NCBI RefSeq assembly: GCF_023856365.1
Contig: NW_026042848.1
Coordinates: forward strand, 1-64,000
DNA from: Brienomyrus brachyistius
Taxonomy: Eukaryota; Chordata; Actinopteri; Osteoglossiformes; Mormyridae
DNA length: 64,000 nt
Reading direction: 5' to 3'
A program made the position numbers and the translations under genes. This document shows positions 35,671-55,767 of the stretch, in pieces. Below the pieces are notes generated by a model. That model was not told where the DNA came from, made no database searches, and worked only from the letters and a program-made list of their open reading frames with translations. Each line of letters opens with the position of its first letter. Positions within the stretch are counted from its first letter, which is position 1.

Positions 35671-38600
35671 CACTGCCTCCTGGGGGGGGGATGCACTCTG
35701 AGCTCACTGCTGCCCCACAGAGGCTGTTTGGGGGCGGTGCTCTGCTGCTCTATTTGACGCAGTCTTCCAGGATTTTTAACTTCGGATGTATTTTTATTAT
35801 AGTGTCATGTTAAATAAGAACAGACTAAATTATGGTTTAGATCAGAAGTGAGAAAAGTCCTGTGTCTCTATATATAGGAAAAGTTTATTTCATTAGTAAC
35901 AGACAAACCATAGTTGAGCCAAATATTGCCTTATTACTAAGTAATAAACATCTGCATACAACTTTCACTGAAACAATGGTTGTAATAGATAAATAGCCAT
36001 TTAAAACTTGGCATTTAGCTCAGTGCTTATAATGTGGATTGTGTCCCATATTCCAGATCAAAACTGTGCAGTTTCGAACCTGCATCATGTCTGCTTCAGA
36101 TTCCAGCAGCTTCTCTCATCCTTTGTTCATTTACTTCTTCAGCATTTCTCAATAAATTAAGCAAGTTTTTAATTCACCTTTAGTGGAATTCTGTCACTTA
36201 AATACCAAAATAGAATAACACAGGTGTCGTACTTTTCAACCATTTTTCTTTTGGCTTATAAACGGCATGTGCTACTCTGAGATCACTGACCTGCTGGAGA
36301 TGTGGTTCGGAACCGCAGGTGACCTCGAGTTCTTTTTTTTTCCTCCGTGGAGGGAATCAAACAACAAAAGAGATTAGCCAGAGATCCACCCTGCACGGAC
36401 TTGCTGGTATGATGGGAACGGGACCTAGATTTACTGGAAGCACAAAGAGAGCAAACTAAATTCTGCCCAACAGACAGGCGGAACAAATCGCTACAAAAGG
36501 TTTCAGTCACCTGTCTCCCCTGCCAGGACAGCACCTCCCTCCCACAGCGCACCAACAATACATTATACTATTATACCGTGTCTTGGAAAAGTATTGGAAT
36601 CCTACTTAGTGTTTTAAAAAGCAGCACATTTCTAAATTATCTATATCCCAGTCCCTGAAAGCTATAACTAAAGATTACTGAGGGTAAGATGAATCTCTGC
36701 TGCATCTCATAAGTTCATTAAAAATCGAAACTTCCTTTCTTTCAGAACTGAATTTTCTGCCATGTTGGTCTTTAAAATTGTCCATTCGGCTCCAACAAGC
36801 TTTCGAACTCCAGTTTGAATGAAATATTGGGCTGCGAATGTGAAGTAGACAGGGTCATGGTGAGGAATGCGTCAGGAATATGGGGCGTGTCTGGAAGTCT
36901 GTGTCCATCACCAAAGCCTGTGATATTCATTATTGGCGGTTTGTTTATTGGCTGCTAAGGCTCACAATGGAAGCTCAATACTAAGTGTTTTGAATTACTG
37001 AAGTTTGCATGTTGACGGAGCCGGGATGGATGGATGGATGGATAGATAAATGTTTAATAATACATGCAGTACAAGTGTCAAACTAACTTTACCAGACAAG
37101 CCCATTAAAACGAGGCTCTCAGTTTCTCTTGAAATTCTTATGTAAAAAAAAAAAAAAATAATAATAATAAACTACTTTGCATGTTACTTTTTAATAGATT
37201 TCCTTTTTAAAAAATTAAATCTGACTACGCAAATCCTTCAACTCCTACACTACCCATCAAGGCAATCCTCAGGATTCCAGCAGCACAGAGTTAACTGATG
37301 TTCTGCGCGGTTCTTAAAAATGCATGAAACTCGCGAGATAAAAATAAAACAACCGCAACAGAGAATACTGAAATTCCGTCTTCATATTACTGAAACATAC
37401 AGGATTAAGAGACAACATGAAGTTGGGAAAGGGATTGGTGGGGGGTGGGGGGTGGGATTAAAGGCACTGTCAGCATAACATCATAAAGACGGCACCGATG
37501 TCCATTTGCCATGGATTATGTTGTATTCTGCGACTAAAAAGGACCCATAATCTGATTAAGTTCACATCAGACTAATGAGTGAATCTTCTCTGACAGCATT
37601 ACTGACGCATAGCCCGCCATCCAGAGCTGCATTAGTGCGTTATGGGTTTCTAAGGCCCACCTTAACACAGCAGGGAAACACGTGCTGCTTAGTACGCTAT
37701 TTCTCGGATCTGTAACATCGTAAGGTCACAGTACAACGTCGTGTCTTTCTGCAACTTTATAGCAGGGCTGAACAGCCAGGTGGCATTTTGGGCATTTTCA
37801 AGGTGAGCCGATGGGTAGGCGAGCCGGCAAAAATCTTGGGGAACCCCCCCCCCCTTTCCCAGTCAGCAAAATTTATTGCACAGCAAAAGTTATGGAGACC
37901 CCAGCTCTGTAAAATTTACTGTGGGAGTCCAAGGAAACTTTAAAAACACAATATCTCAATCTCCGGAGTCCTTTAAACCTAAAAAATATACAAAGAAATC
38001 TATGCTGTGATTCTGCTAGAGAATTTGGGCCCCATGAATGCATATCATATTGGGCCACAAACCCACACCAATGCAGTTATGTTCCAAGTTTTTTACTGTC
38101 CTAATCTCCCCCCCTTAACTGCGCCCCAGACTTGATGTTCCACGTTACAATTTCAACCAAATGTTGTGTGTTAAAAAAAAAATTAAATTGTGCACCAAAA
38201 TTTTTTAACATGAAAGCAAGCATTAATAAAACTTAATCAAATGTTGATTTTTTTTTTTTTATATATAGAATTTCTCATTGTTTTGCTGATATCTGGGAAA
38301 ACTGGGTTCATGGATCGGGATGGAAAGGCATGTTCAACGCACATTTTTTTTTAAATATTGATTTCCAGCAACTAATAAGCAAATCGAGGGAAATCTGCAA
38401 GGTACAAATCTGCAAGGTACAACAGAACCGTTCATCTCATTTCTACCCCGTCAAATCGCGTCCCAGGCTTTCTGGACCTCCCACTGAAATGCATTCAGCG
38501 ACATCCACCTAAACAATTGCATTACCCCGGCAACGGGACTGCAGTAATCTCATTTAGTCTGAGAATTTGTGTGTCAGAAGGTAGAAAATTAGGATACGGA

Positions 38601-40096
38601 CACGTTGCTCAAAGAGTGCCACGGAGTCACCAGCGGTATCATCAAACACGCCATTTAATACAATAATTTTTTTATCATTGTTTGTATAAATACAAATGAT
38701 TCTTATTAAACAGCATGACTGACTCGTGCAATACAAATAGGCATATGCATCAAAACCTTTATTAGATTTCAGAAATCACAGAAGAAAATCAAGCTTGGCA
38801 AAATAAAAATTATGCAAAATTATCCAGTATATTTCAGCCGTTTCTATAAATGTACGCTAAGGTGGTACTTGCCAACGCCGAAACAATTCTCTCATCCAGT
38901 CACAGTGCTCTTTAAAATGGAGATACTTTAATTTATTTAAGGTTGAGTTAAAACACGACATTTAATATTCAGAATAAAATCAAAATCTGATAAGGGATTC
39001 ACATCGTTTACCGTTTAACTGGTATGTCCATTTTCGATAGGCTTGTTGGGTGGGTAAAAACCCTATTTAACTGATCAGGGTCACTTAGGCAAGTTCACCT
39101 TAATTAAAAACAAAATAACTAAACAGCACATAACTAGTCAAAGTGTAAACTCTGCTGTTGGCAAAAACTGTACGGCTGGACCCCCAAGGGCACCAGCGAC
39201 TGTAGGGCCTTGCTTGGCCAGTAGGGGGCCCCCTTGCACGTGACATTGCAAGGATTTGTAAGTTGTAGGGCGCAGATGGGAAACGAGGTGGGGTAAGAAG
39301 CATTTAAAGTGCGGAGCCACATACAGCCATGGGGGTGGGTTTGGGTTTCTAGCACAGCCTGCAAAGACCAGAATAAGTTCCTTTCCTCAACACACTAGCG
39401 CCCCCTTGGCCAAACACGACCCATGGTCACCTTGCAAATCATTAAGCTGCCCTGAACCCCACTCTGCTTTCAGTAAGTGCCATTTAAAAACAATGATATA
39501 CACACATTTTCAGGAGAGCACCTGTGAAGTCACCCCCCCACACACACACACACACACTACTGGCATTGTTTGGCACCCGACCCATGTAAACCTGACCCCG
39601 ATTTGCATAATTTATTCAGGTATATATCAGAAACCAGGGTTTCTGCCACCTAGAGGCTGTACGGCGCAACAAGAGACAAATCGCCATCAAAAACACAGGA
39701 CCTGGAGAATCACCCGGGGTGGGGGGGATACATACTGTCACGTACTGGCGTGGGTGGGGGAGGACGCAGGCAGTGTGGCAGTCAGCCAATGGGCGAATTC
39801 ACGAGAAAAAACACTGTATGTTAAAAACCGCTAGCATCCAGCATGAGAGAAAAAGGTCAAAGCGAGTCAGGGTTTTTCCGGGGGGGGGGGGGGGGGGGCA
39901 GGGTTGGTCTTACCTACACTGGCATGGGAGGGGTGGGAGGCATTGGTTAATGGTACAATGTGCAAGACAATTATCTGGGAGAGGAAAATTAACTTCCCCT
40001 AAAGTAAAACTAAAGTCACAAGAAAACTGTGGTACCCTCTGTCAATAGACCACACTCAAAAAACTCTGAGTAAAAGAGGAACGTTATTGGCCTGGC

Positions 40097-40146
<50 letters not shown>

Positions 40147-40248
40147 GCTTGAAATGCTTTTTACACATTTACACTAATGTATATCACAATGCTACCAAAG
40201 CTTTGCAAATGACCACAGAGCGGGACTGACACCCAAGTGTGTGTAGAA

Positions 40249-40333
<85 letters not shown>

Positions 40334-40598
40334 CTCTCTGAAGTGCTTTAAAAACATAACGGATAAATTATTTTATGTGCAAACTGGGAGGGGGCAACAA
40401 AAAGTCGCAAAACACACATGGAATCGATCCCCTCCCCCATCACAACCAACCCTCGGTGAACGAAACCAGAAAGTCAGTCATTGGCATCCCGGGTTCCGGA
40501 CTTTGCTGAAATGCACGACCGGTGCGGGTTCTGGCGGGGGCTGACTGGGGGCAGGGGGGGTTGGCCTGGTGAGCAGCGCGGCAGTCGCCTTCCACGCA
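35671..40598. other. Convergent spacer: rgs11 and clcn7 3' ends
   Basis: The two genes point at each other. AATAAA at 35943-35948 and 36151-36156 could serve rgs11. The complement TTTATT at 39611-39616 could serve clcn7 on the minus strand. The stretch is AT-rich in the middle with a GGAT repeat (37027-37045), poly-A/T runs, a G run (39880-39898), a (CT)n at about 40101-40137 and a (CA)n of ~85 bp at about 40250-40330. No further exon is seen. Confidence 0.5.
40250..40330. repeat. (CA)n microsatellite
   Basis: About 40 CA dinucleotides without interruption, probably in or near the clcn7 3' UTR or downstream region. It creates a false poly-Thr/His open frame. Confidence 0.95.
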
Positions 40599-47159
<6,561 letters not shown>

Positions 47160-47459
47160 TCAGCTCCACTAAACTGGAAATATTCAGCAAAGGTCATACA
47201 GGGGTCTTTATTGCAAGGATAAGACTCCACTGGTGTGACTCCATGCCTTTGTGGCATTTTTTTCCTGGATTATTCATCAACACAGAGCCACCTTGTACTT
47301 TCCATCCTGAAACCGAAAAATCAATGGCGGAGGCCGAAGAAGCCCAACGCTGACAGGACACTCTAATAACCTTTTTTTTACTCATCATAGCTTCCCTTCT
47401 TCCTTGAGGGTAACATTAGATTCTGGAGGCATGGAACTGATCTGAGATCAGAGCTTCGG

Positions 47460-47657
47460 GTGTGTATATGGGTGTGTCGAGACTAGATGGTCAGTATGGA
47501 TAACTAAGGTGCACTAAAATTGGGTGAGCAGGCAAGGCATGTCACCCAGGTTGTGTGACAATTATTTTATATATATGTATATATATATTCCATCCACCAT
47601 CCCTCCTTTACGGAGAACTGCGTTATTTTTATTGTCCATTACGAAGAAAAAAAAAAC

Positions 47658-47688
<31 letters not shown>

Positions 47689-48549
47689 GGGTGTATCGAG
47701 ACTAGATGGTCATTATGAATAACTAAGGTGCACTAAAATTGGGTGAGCAGGCAAGGCATGTCACCCAGGTTGTGTGACAATTATTTTATATATATGTATA
47801 TATATATTCCATCCACCATCCCTCTTTTATGGAGAACTGCGTTATTTTTATTGTCTATTGCAAAAAAAAAAAAAAAAAAAACAATACATATATACATATA
47901 TATTTATGGGTGTATCGAGACTAGATGGTCATTATGAATAACTAAGGTGCACTAAAATTGGGTGAGCAGGCAAGGCATGTCACCCCGGTTGTGTGACAAT
48001 TATTTTATATGTATGTATATATATATTCCATCCACCATCCCTCCTTTACGGAGAACTGCGTTATTTTTATTGTCCATTGCGAAAAAAAAAAACTATATAT
48101 ATACATATATATTTATGGGTGTATCGAGACTAGATGGTCATTATGGATAACTAAGGTGCATTCAAATTGGGTGAGCAGGCAAGGCATGTCACCCAGGTTG
48201 TGTGACATTAATTATTTTATATATATGTATATATATATTCCATCCACCATCCCTCCTTTATGGAGAACTGCGTTATTTTTATTGTCTATTGCAAAAAAAT
48301 AACACAAAAAAACTATATATATATATACACACATATATATTTATGGGTGTATCGAGACTAGTTGGTCATTATGGATAACTAAGTTGCACTAAAATTTGGT
48401 GAGCAGGCAAGGCATGTCACCCAGGTTGTGTGACAATTATTTTATATAAATGTATATATATATTCCCTCCACCACCCCTCCTTTACGGAGGACTGCTTTA
48501 TTATTAATATCCATTGCGAAAAAAAAACACAAGAAAAAGAAAAAATATC

Positions 48550-48600
<51 letters not shown>

Positions 48601-49025
48601 GTGTGTCGAGACTAGATGGTCAGTATGGATAACTAAGGTGCACTAAAATTGGGTGAGCAGGCAAGGCATGTCACCCAGGTTGTGTGACAATTATTTTATA
48701 TATATGTATATATATATTCCATCCACCATCCCTCTTTTATGGAGAACTGCGTTATTTTTATTGTCTATTGCAAAAAAAAAAAAAACTATATATATATATA
48801 TATATACATATATATTTATGGGTGTATCGAGACTAGATGGTCATTATGGATAACTAAGGTGCACTAAAATTGGGTGAGCAGGCAAGGCATGTCACCCCAG
48901 TTGTGTGACAATTATTTTATATAAATGTATATATATATTCCCTCCACCACCCCTCCTTTACGGAGGACTGCTTTATTATTAATATCCATTGCGAAAAAAA
49001 AAACACAAGAAAAAGAAAAAATATC

Positions 49026-49058
<33 letters not shown>

Positions 49059-49251
49059 GGGTGTGTCGAGACTAGATGGTCAGTATGGATAACTAAGGTG
49101 CACTAAAATTGGGTGAGCAGGCAAGGCATGTCACCCAGGTTGTGTGACAATTATTTTATATATATATGTATATATATATTCCATCCACCATCCCTCCTTT
49201 ACGGAGAACTGCGTTATTTTTATTGTCTATTGCAAAAAAAAAAAACAGAAA

Positions 49252-49288
<37 letters not shown>

Positions 49289-49690
49289 TATTCATGGGTG
49301 TATCGAGACTAGATGGTCATTATGAATAACTAAGGTGCACTAAAACTGGGTGAGCAGGCAAGGCATGTCACCCAGGTTGTGTGACAATTATTTTATATAT
49401 ATGTATATATATATATTCCATCCACCATCCCTCCTTTATGGAGAACTGCGTTATTTTTATTGTCTATTGCAAAAAAAAAAAACAAAAAAACTATATATAT
49501 ATATATATATATATATATGGGTGTATCGAGACTAGAAGGTCATTATGCATAACTAAAGTGCACTAAAATTGGGTGAGCAGGCAAGGCATGTCACCCCAGT
49601 TGTGTGACAATTATTTTATATATATGTATATATATATATATATATATTCCCTCCACCACCCCTCCTCTACGGAGGACTGCTTTATTTTTA
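47460..49690. repeat. AT-rich satellite, ~225-bp unit, ten copies
   Basis: The marker 'tcgagactagatggtca' recurs at about 47476, 47695, 47913, 48122, 48349, 48604, 48825, 49065, 49299 and 49524, spaced 209-255 bp. Spacing varies because each unit holds a variable (TA)n and an A run. A constant core reads 'gagcaggcaaggcatgtcac' and 'ggttgtgtgacaattatttt', with a TGTCAC/GTGACA dyad. Two sub-types differ by 'gagaactgcg' or 'gaggactgctt'. Repeated open frames of 60-75 codons (MSRQGMSPRLCDNYF...) are by-products. It lies 350 bp upstream of the first clcn7 exon found. Confidence 0.95.
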
Positions 49691-49920
49691 TTTCCATTGC
49701 AAAAATAAAACATTTTAAAACACAAAAAAAAAAAAAAACGAAAATAATAATAATAAAAATTATTTTGAATGTGTATTCAAATAAGTTTGAATGTGTGTGA
49801 ACTATATATAAATATATATATACACATGCATATACAGAAATATATACACACACACACACATATATATATATAAACACACACACAGACACACACTCACATA
49901 AACACATACACACACTGTGT
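49691..49920. repeat. A-rich and CA/TA simple sequence
   Basis: Poly-A, (AAT)n and mixed TA/CA dinucleotide runs join the satellite to the Tc1-like end. Confidence 0.8.
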
Positions 49921-50340
49921 ACAGTCTTATGCAAAGGTTTGGCACCCCTTGACAAATAACATCTTTTCAATTACAAAAGCAACAATATCAGTTAATACAG
50001 TCTCTTTAGGAACTGGGGGGAAAATACACAATATTTTCAGCAAACATTGATGAATAGTTACTTTTTATGCCATAAATTGAACAAAATTACAAAATAAAAA
50101 CATTATTATGGCACTCTGCAAAAGTTTGGGCACCCTACGTAATCAGTACTTAGTAACACCTCCTCTGCCAGATATCACAGCTTACAAGCGCTTCTTATAG
50201 CCAGCTGAAAGGCTTTCAGTTCTTGTACTTGGGATTTTCTCACATTCTTCCTTGCAAAAGGCTTCTAGTTCTGTAATATTCTAATATATCAAGGGCTGTA
50301 TTGTCAAATAGGAGATCGGCAGCATTCTCCCACCTGAGAA
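49921..50340. mobile_element. Tc1-like transposon end, IR/DR layout
   Basis: 'tatgcaaaggtttggcaccc' at about 49929 and 'ctgcaaaagtttgggcaccc' at about 50115 are direct repeats about 186 bp apart, as in the outer and inner binding sites of IR/DR-type Tc1 elements. Beyond them, 'agtaacacctcctctgccag' and 'cacattcttccttgcaaaag' resemble the beginning of a degraded transposase reading on the minus strand. The other terminus was not found. Confidence 0.65.
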
Positions 50341-51870
50341 AACTGTACTACAATGCCCTTGATAGTGTGTAGAAACACACTCGTCAGCTCTAGTCCTCCT
50401 GTAACAACGCAAAAGGACTGGCAACCCTCAGGTATTTATGCGTGCGATTGTATGATAAATTCACCCTGACAGTCTCACACTTCTCTTGGTACCAACAGGT
50501 CTCATGGAATATATAAAAGGCAACTGCAACAATTATACTCGGCACTAAACATCGAGGCACGGAAATGCAGCAGAGCTTGTGTATTTCTCAGGATGCATTC
50601 TAGTAAAATGCCCGGAAAATGAGCTAAAGACATATTTCAAGGGGCACTATATAAAACCGATGGAAATTTTACTGATTAAATAAAAGGAAAAGCATCGTTT
50701 GAAAAATCACAAATGTTTCTAAGATTCAATGCATCGCTTTTTGACCACATCATAGCGATGAACACATCATTGTTCCTGACAATGTCCTAATACAGAAATA
50801 AAACTTTATGTTGGTAAACTCAAAAAGCCTTCAGCTGTCACACTGGCTAACGATCTCAAACGATTATAAAGCAGCATTTTGAAAAGCGCTGTTTTAAAAT
50901 AACAGGTACAACACTTACCTTGTCTTCTGGCCAAATGCTTTTCACGGCTTGGCACTCCAACGGTGCTGAAACGAAATTTGTATTTCCTCCTACCTCGTTT
51001 GCCCTTCAGTTCTTCTTTTCTCCCTTTGGATGTTTTTTTCCTTCTTCTTTGGATATTGTTTTTTATTTTTGTTTGTTTTTTTTACTTTGCATGTTTTTCC
51101 TTCTTCGGATATTATTTTTTTGGCTTATTTTTTTAGACGATGTTTTTTTCGTCTTCTTTAAAAATTGATTTTTTTCGTCTTCTTTAAATATTGTTTTTTT
51201 TTTCATCCTTTTGATGTTGTTTTACGGAACAAGAGCCGTACAGTGCTACTCTATCAGGAGGTAGCGCCAACTGAACGCCTTGAAGCAGTACCCAGCTCTT
51301 TTATAGGGAGCGTCAACCCGAAGTCAAGTTCTAGAACGTTGCACTCACTTTTCATTGGTTTCCCAGCTATGCTGTCAGAATAATGTTTGCTGATTGGTCG
51401 AAAATTTTAAAACGTACCCGAGTACTGTAAAAAAACTCAAGATCTTGCTACCCTACGGAGCACCCATAAGGTGATTTTTTTTATACGTTATATGCAGCTA
51501 TTTGTAGCAGGCCGTAATTAGACTAATCCACCCTTTGTCAATAAAGCCAACAAGAGAACAGGTTGCCCAAAGTTTGCTCAGGTACACGCCACAGCACAAC
51601 CTTAAAAACACATCCAGCACAAATCACACTAGTGAATGACACAGCAAATCACAGCAATAAAAAAGACCCCTATGGGCAATCCAGCACCCAGACTACAGGT
51701 GCCAAAAGGCCCAGCCTGCCTAATAATGAACCCAAAATATACATACAACAAAGAAAAAGACACAAACAAAAAAGAAAATAAAACTAGCCAGCTGCTCCCA
51801 CTAAACCCCGCTCCCGAGGCCACTAAGCCGGCTGGCTTGATAATACACGATACAACCTCAGATAAAACAT
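50341..51870. other. No gene seen
   Basis: T-rich stretches at 51000-51210 dominate and give false Phe-rich frames. No clcn7 exon was found although this is where upstream exons would be expected. 51540-51870 is A/C-rich with two short open frames of no recognisable kind. Confidence 0.4.
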
Positions 51871-51871
51871 A

Positions 51872-53280
51872 TTAAAGCAACACCAGGGAGGTTTACAACC
51901 TGATCCTTAAAATTATCGACCCGTAATTCCACCTTGAAAACCCCTAAAGAACAGTAGTTTACCCCATGACTCACTGCCCCATTCAAACAAAAAAAAAACA
52001 GGTTTTTGGGGTAACCTTTAGGTCAGCTCTTCAAAACCAGGTATGAGGACTCTTCAGCTAATCAGTCCTCTAATTAGAAATCTAATTAGGGAGTTGCAGC
52101 GAAAACCTGCATACACACCGGCCCTTTGCGGATAAGATTGTTCACCCCTGAAACAAGCAAACAGAAAGGCTGCTACACTGCAAATTCAATATGCCCGCCG
52201 ATGCTCCACCAAATCTATCAGGACCCTGCCTGTCTTTCCCGTGCCTGCTCCTTTGCCAATATGCCCTACCATCGGAACATGCACAGCCATCTCGCCCCGG
52301 CTATGCCTCCAGTCCGAACTGCAGTTCCTATACCTGCCTATAATTGCCTGGCTACAATCCATCCCCCAAAATGAAATTGATGACCCAACGATCACAGCTA
52401 AGAATTCTATCCCCAAACCACTGGTCTTCCTCCCCAACCGAACGATCATTCACTGACCGTGGTAACTTATAAGGGTTGGTATGATGACCAGTGGTGGACC
52501 TCACCGAACGTTTAACTGGTCTCTACACCTCGGGGGGGACATAACCTCCTCCATTATACGAGGCCTACTTGTGGATGCTCTATTGCGACCCCTCCCACCA
52601 GCCCTGTCCCCGTAAAATCACAGAGTCCTCATCCGATTCCATTTCTGTTGCCCCTGTGGGCAACCCAGACTCAGGAGACATTACCAGAACATCTTCCCCT
52701 GACATAACAACCCCCTGTGGTACTGGACGCAACTCTGTTCGGTGAACTTGACGGACAACCCCGTCCCCCTCCATTGGAGTTGCAGAGTAAACTGCACCCT
52801 GATCTTGGGGACACCGAACTACCATATACAAACAGGCATCCCAATGATCCTGTATTTTACCTCGAACATGGTTCCGCAAACACACCAGCTGACCTTCATC
52901 AAACCCCTAATCATTAACCAACTCATTGTGTTTCCGATTTCGTGGTGTGGCTTGTTCCTCCAACTAAGCCTTCACATACTCTTGAAGCACCTGCAAACTT
53001 TCCTGATGGTTTTGTACCCATTCCTCCAAAGGTCCACCATACTGACTGATCCCGGCAGGAGCCTGAAGATAGTGTATCGGTAATCGAGGCTCACAGCCAG
53101 ACCTTAAATAAAAAGGCATCATCCAGTCATTTGGTGGGGTGTAGTATTGTAAGCTTCTCTGCTGGAGGAAGTGTGTGAAGCAAATTGTGCAAAAAAAATA
53201 TTAAAGCAACACCAGGGAGGTTTACATCTAGATCCTTAAAATGATCGACCTGCAATTCCACCTTGAAAATCCAATTACCA
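51872..53280. repeat. ~75-bp direct repeats flanking a gypsy remnant
   Basis: 'attaaagcaacaccagggag' plus 'gtttaca', 'gatccttaaaat', 'atcgacc' and 'aattccaccttgaaaa' occur at 51872-51945 and again at 53200-53275, 1.33 kb apart. They could be remnants of terminal repeats or duplicated element ends. Confidence 0.6.
52580..53125 (-). mobile_element. Ty3/gypsy retrotransposon, integrase C-terminal remnant
   Basis: On the minus strand the frame contains MMPFYLRSGCEPRLP, then GGPLEEWVQNHQESLQVL, then RNHVRGKIQDHWDACLYMVV and RQVHRTELRPVPQ. This is the order at the end of fish gypsy pol polyproteins: end of the integrase core, then the chromodomain-like tail with its RxKxxDxWD and HR.xLRP motifs. 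At least two in-frame stops interrupt it. Reverse transcriptase and gag are absent, so this is a dead fragment. Confidence 0.7.
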
Positions 53281-54065
53281 TATAAAGGATACAAGATGTA
53301 AAGATGACAAATGACATGGCACACATTTGTTGTTTAGACTGTTGTGTCAGGTTAATTGAAAGCTGAAGGATCTTAGTGTTTACTAGTCTAAGTAACAGAA
53401 TGTCTAAACACTGTGCTTGCCTTTATGGGTTTTTAAGCAGAACATATAGGTATAGAAACATATTAACATTACGTTTCACGATTCACTGACTGGAGAATAG
53501 GAGAATATACACATCAATATTACTACTTAAGTTAACTAACCCTAATCCCAACCCCTATTGGCACGGAGCCCGCCAGGGTTCAGGTGAGATATAAATCTGT
53601 AATCTGTATCAATGGTTTTGCTATCCATACCCACCCTATTAATGTTAGCTTCCCAGGGTTTCTTGTTAGACAAGCTCTGTGTCTCTCTATACCCCCATTT
53701 ACTGCACGACTGATTGTCCATTTATAAAGAATCAAATAGGGTGAAGATGGTTTTAGTTTACAATTACTCTGGAAGGTGACCAGATTAAAAAAAACTAAAT
53801 ACCATGCCTACGTGTATGTAATCTCCATCACAGTCCCCATTTTCCCCATAATCCTCGTTTTGATAGTGCCAATTTGTGTAATGTGAGTTTTTTTTTTTTT
53901 TAAAAAACTGTTATAGAAGAACATACTGGATGCCACATGTGTACAATTACCCCTTTCTAATTAGTGGGGTCCGTTGTGTCAGCTACAGCCTTTACTAACA
54001 TACACATAAGTATACAGTCTTACAGCACTTTTGTTTTCCTTTTGTATTTAATGGTTTTCCATTTA
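53281..54065. other. No gene seen
   Basis: AT-rich unique-looking sequence with a poly-T run (53888-53900). No exon, RNA gene or terminal repeat was recognised. Confidence 0.4.
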
Positions 54066-54408
54066 GGGGGCAGCATGGTGGTGCAGTGGTTAGCACTGTT
54101 GCCTCACACCTCTAGGGCCCGGGTTCGAGTCTCCACCTGGGTCACATGTGTGTGGAGTTTGCATGTTCTACCCATGTCATCGTGGGGTTTCCTCCGGGTA
54201 CTCTGGTTTCCCCCACAGTCCAAAAACATGCTGAGGCTAATTGGAGTTGCTAAATTGCCCATAGGAGTGTATGCGTGAGTGAATAGTGTGTGAGTGTGCC
54301 CTGCGATGGGCTGGCCCGCCATCCTGGGTTGTTCCCTGTCTCGTGCCCATTGCTTCCGGGATAGGCTCCAGACCCCCCGCGATCCAGTAGGATAAGCGGT
54401 TTGGAAAG
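54066..54408 (+). mobile_element. V-SINE-like element, near full length
   Basis: The tRNA-derived head (ggtggtgcagtggttagcac, then gggttcgagtctcc as B box) is followed by the conserved central region (gtgtggagtttgcatgttct, tttcctccgggtactctggt, cagtccaaaaacatgctgag) and the 3' part 'ccctgcgatgggctggcccg' to 'gataagcggtttggaaa'. It is the fullest member of the family seen in this window. Confidence 0.85.
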
Positions 54409-54444
54409 GCTGCCTAACGCCCTTAATTTGTTTGCAATTTCGCC

Positions 54445-54640
54445 AGGTAGGCTACCTTCTTTAAACTGCGTTTTGCTAGACTACACATTTCGAGATGTTT
54501 TATTGTAGTCTTGGTAAATATATATATATAGTTTAGCCTAACCCAGCCACTTAAGGGAGCAAGCCAGCTCAGGTAGGTGCCAGTCCCAAGCCCGGATTAA
54601 TGGAGAGGGTTGGCGTCAAGAAATAAAGAGAAATAAAGAC
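54445..54640 (-). repeat. Dispersed repeat, inverted partner of 8140-8330
   Basis: 'caggtaggctaccttcttta' to 'gggttggcgtcaagaaataa' is the reverse complement, with differences and a TA-repeat insertion, of the copy at 8.2 kb. Confidence 0.6.
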
Positions 54641-55767
54641 AACTAATACTCCTAGTTTGCGAGATCTGACTGCAATGGCAGCACTGCTACAAGGGTGTGG
54701 ATAAATCTATACAAATATCACCTGCATGCACATTACTTCTTTTACAATAACCAACTCCTGATCCATACTGTTAGTCGTGAAAAAAATAACTATCGTGTAC
54801 ATAGAGGCCCTGTGTAAAAAGATAACTGCCAAGGAAAAGATCAAAAACATTTATTTCAAGGATACAAAGTTTTTATGGTCATGTACAGTGTACAGTGCAA
54901 TTCTTATTTGATTAACTTGAATGTCTCCACAGACTAGACGATTAAACAAATAAAGCAGCGCAACATTACAATAACTAATAACAAATAAACAAAGCTCACG
55001 AGTACTATTACAGTATTTATATCATTTATTTAAACTTAATTTTACCAGGTAAATTAACTACAAAGCAGTTACCACTGCTTTACCTGCTTCTCGGGAGAAA
55101 TAGCAGATATACGTCATGTATGTGACTAAATTCTTAAGCCAATAAGGGCAAAGTTGTGTCGTAATGGAGGCGGATCCAGTTTGTGCAGCCGGTTAAAGAC
55201 ACTACGGGCATGTAAATGGAGAACGAAATTATAGTTATACCGAATCTCCTACACACAATACCAAGGTTACCAACTTTGGTCAGCTGACCGGAGTGAGACG
55301 TTCAATTCCCGTAAGATTTCTTTGCGCCAGCCTGAGAGTCTGAAAACACGTCACACCAGATGCATGAGAGATGGAAACCTGGGATATTCAGTCGAATCAG
55401 ATCAAATATGATGCTAAGTTAGTACTAAGTTAAAATATGTTCCGGACTTGTAACATGCACCCATGATTTGGAACAGTCAGCAGGCTGTCTCTGGCCACGC
55501 CCCCTACACTCGGTCCGGCCCCTGGCTTTTCCTGAATTCTGATTCCTTTAGATAAACATTGACTTCATTGATATTGTTATTGATTTATCGACAGACCATC
55601 ATACGTTTTAGACGTTATAATAACAACACTCTATTGATCCCCAAAGAGAGAAATTCTCTCCTTGCCTGCCCCCTCTTACTGTCCATGATACACAAGCACA
55701 TATGTAGAAAAACGTCAGCTTGGAAGCCAAGGCTGGACTTAACCTACTCCTTAGGGTTCAACTGGAA
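54641..55767. other. No gene seen
   Basis: Low-complexity AT-rich DNA. 'ctattgatccccaaagagag' near 55630 resembles a common fish SINE/LINE tail. No exon found. Confidence 0.35.

Noticed and set aside
40239..40544. Open frame of Thr-His repeats
   Set aside because: A direct translation of the (CA)n microsatellite.
47524..49800. Series of similar 60-75 codon frames starting MSRQGMSPRLCDNYF
   Set aside because: They are one satellite unit translated repeatedly, running into (TA)n as Tyr-Ile repeats; no splice or start context.
50920..51383. Phe-rich frames as a membrane protein gene
   Set aside because: They come from poly-T tracts; no conserved motif or splice support.
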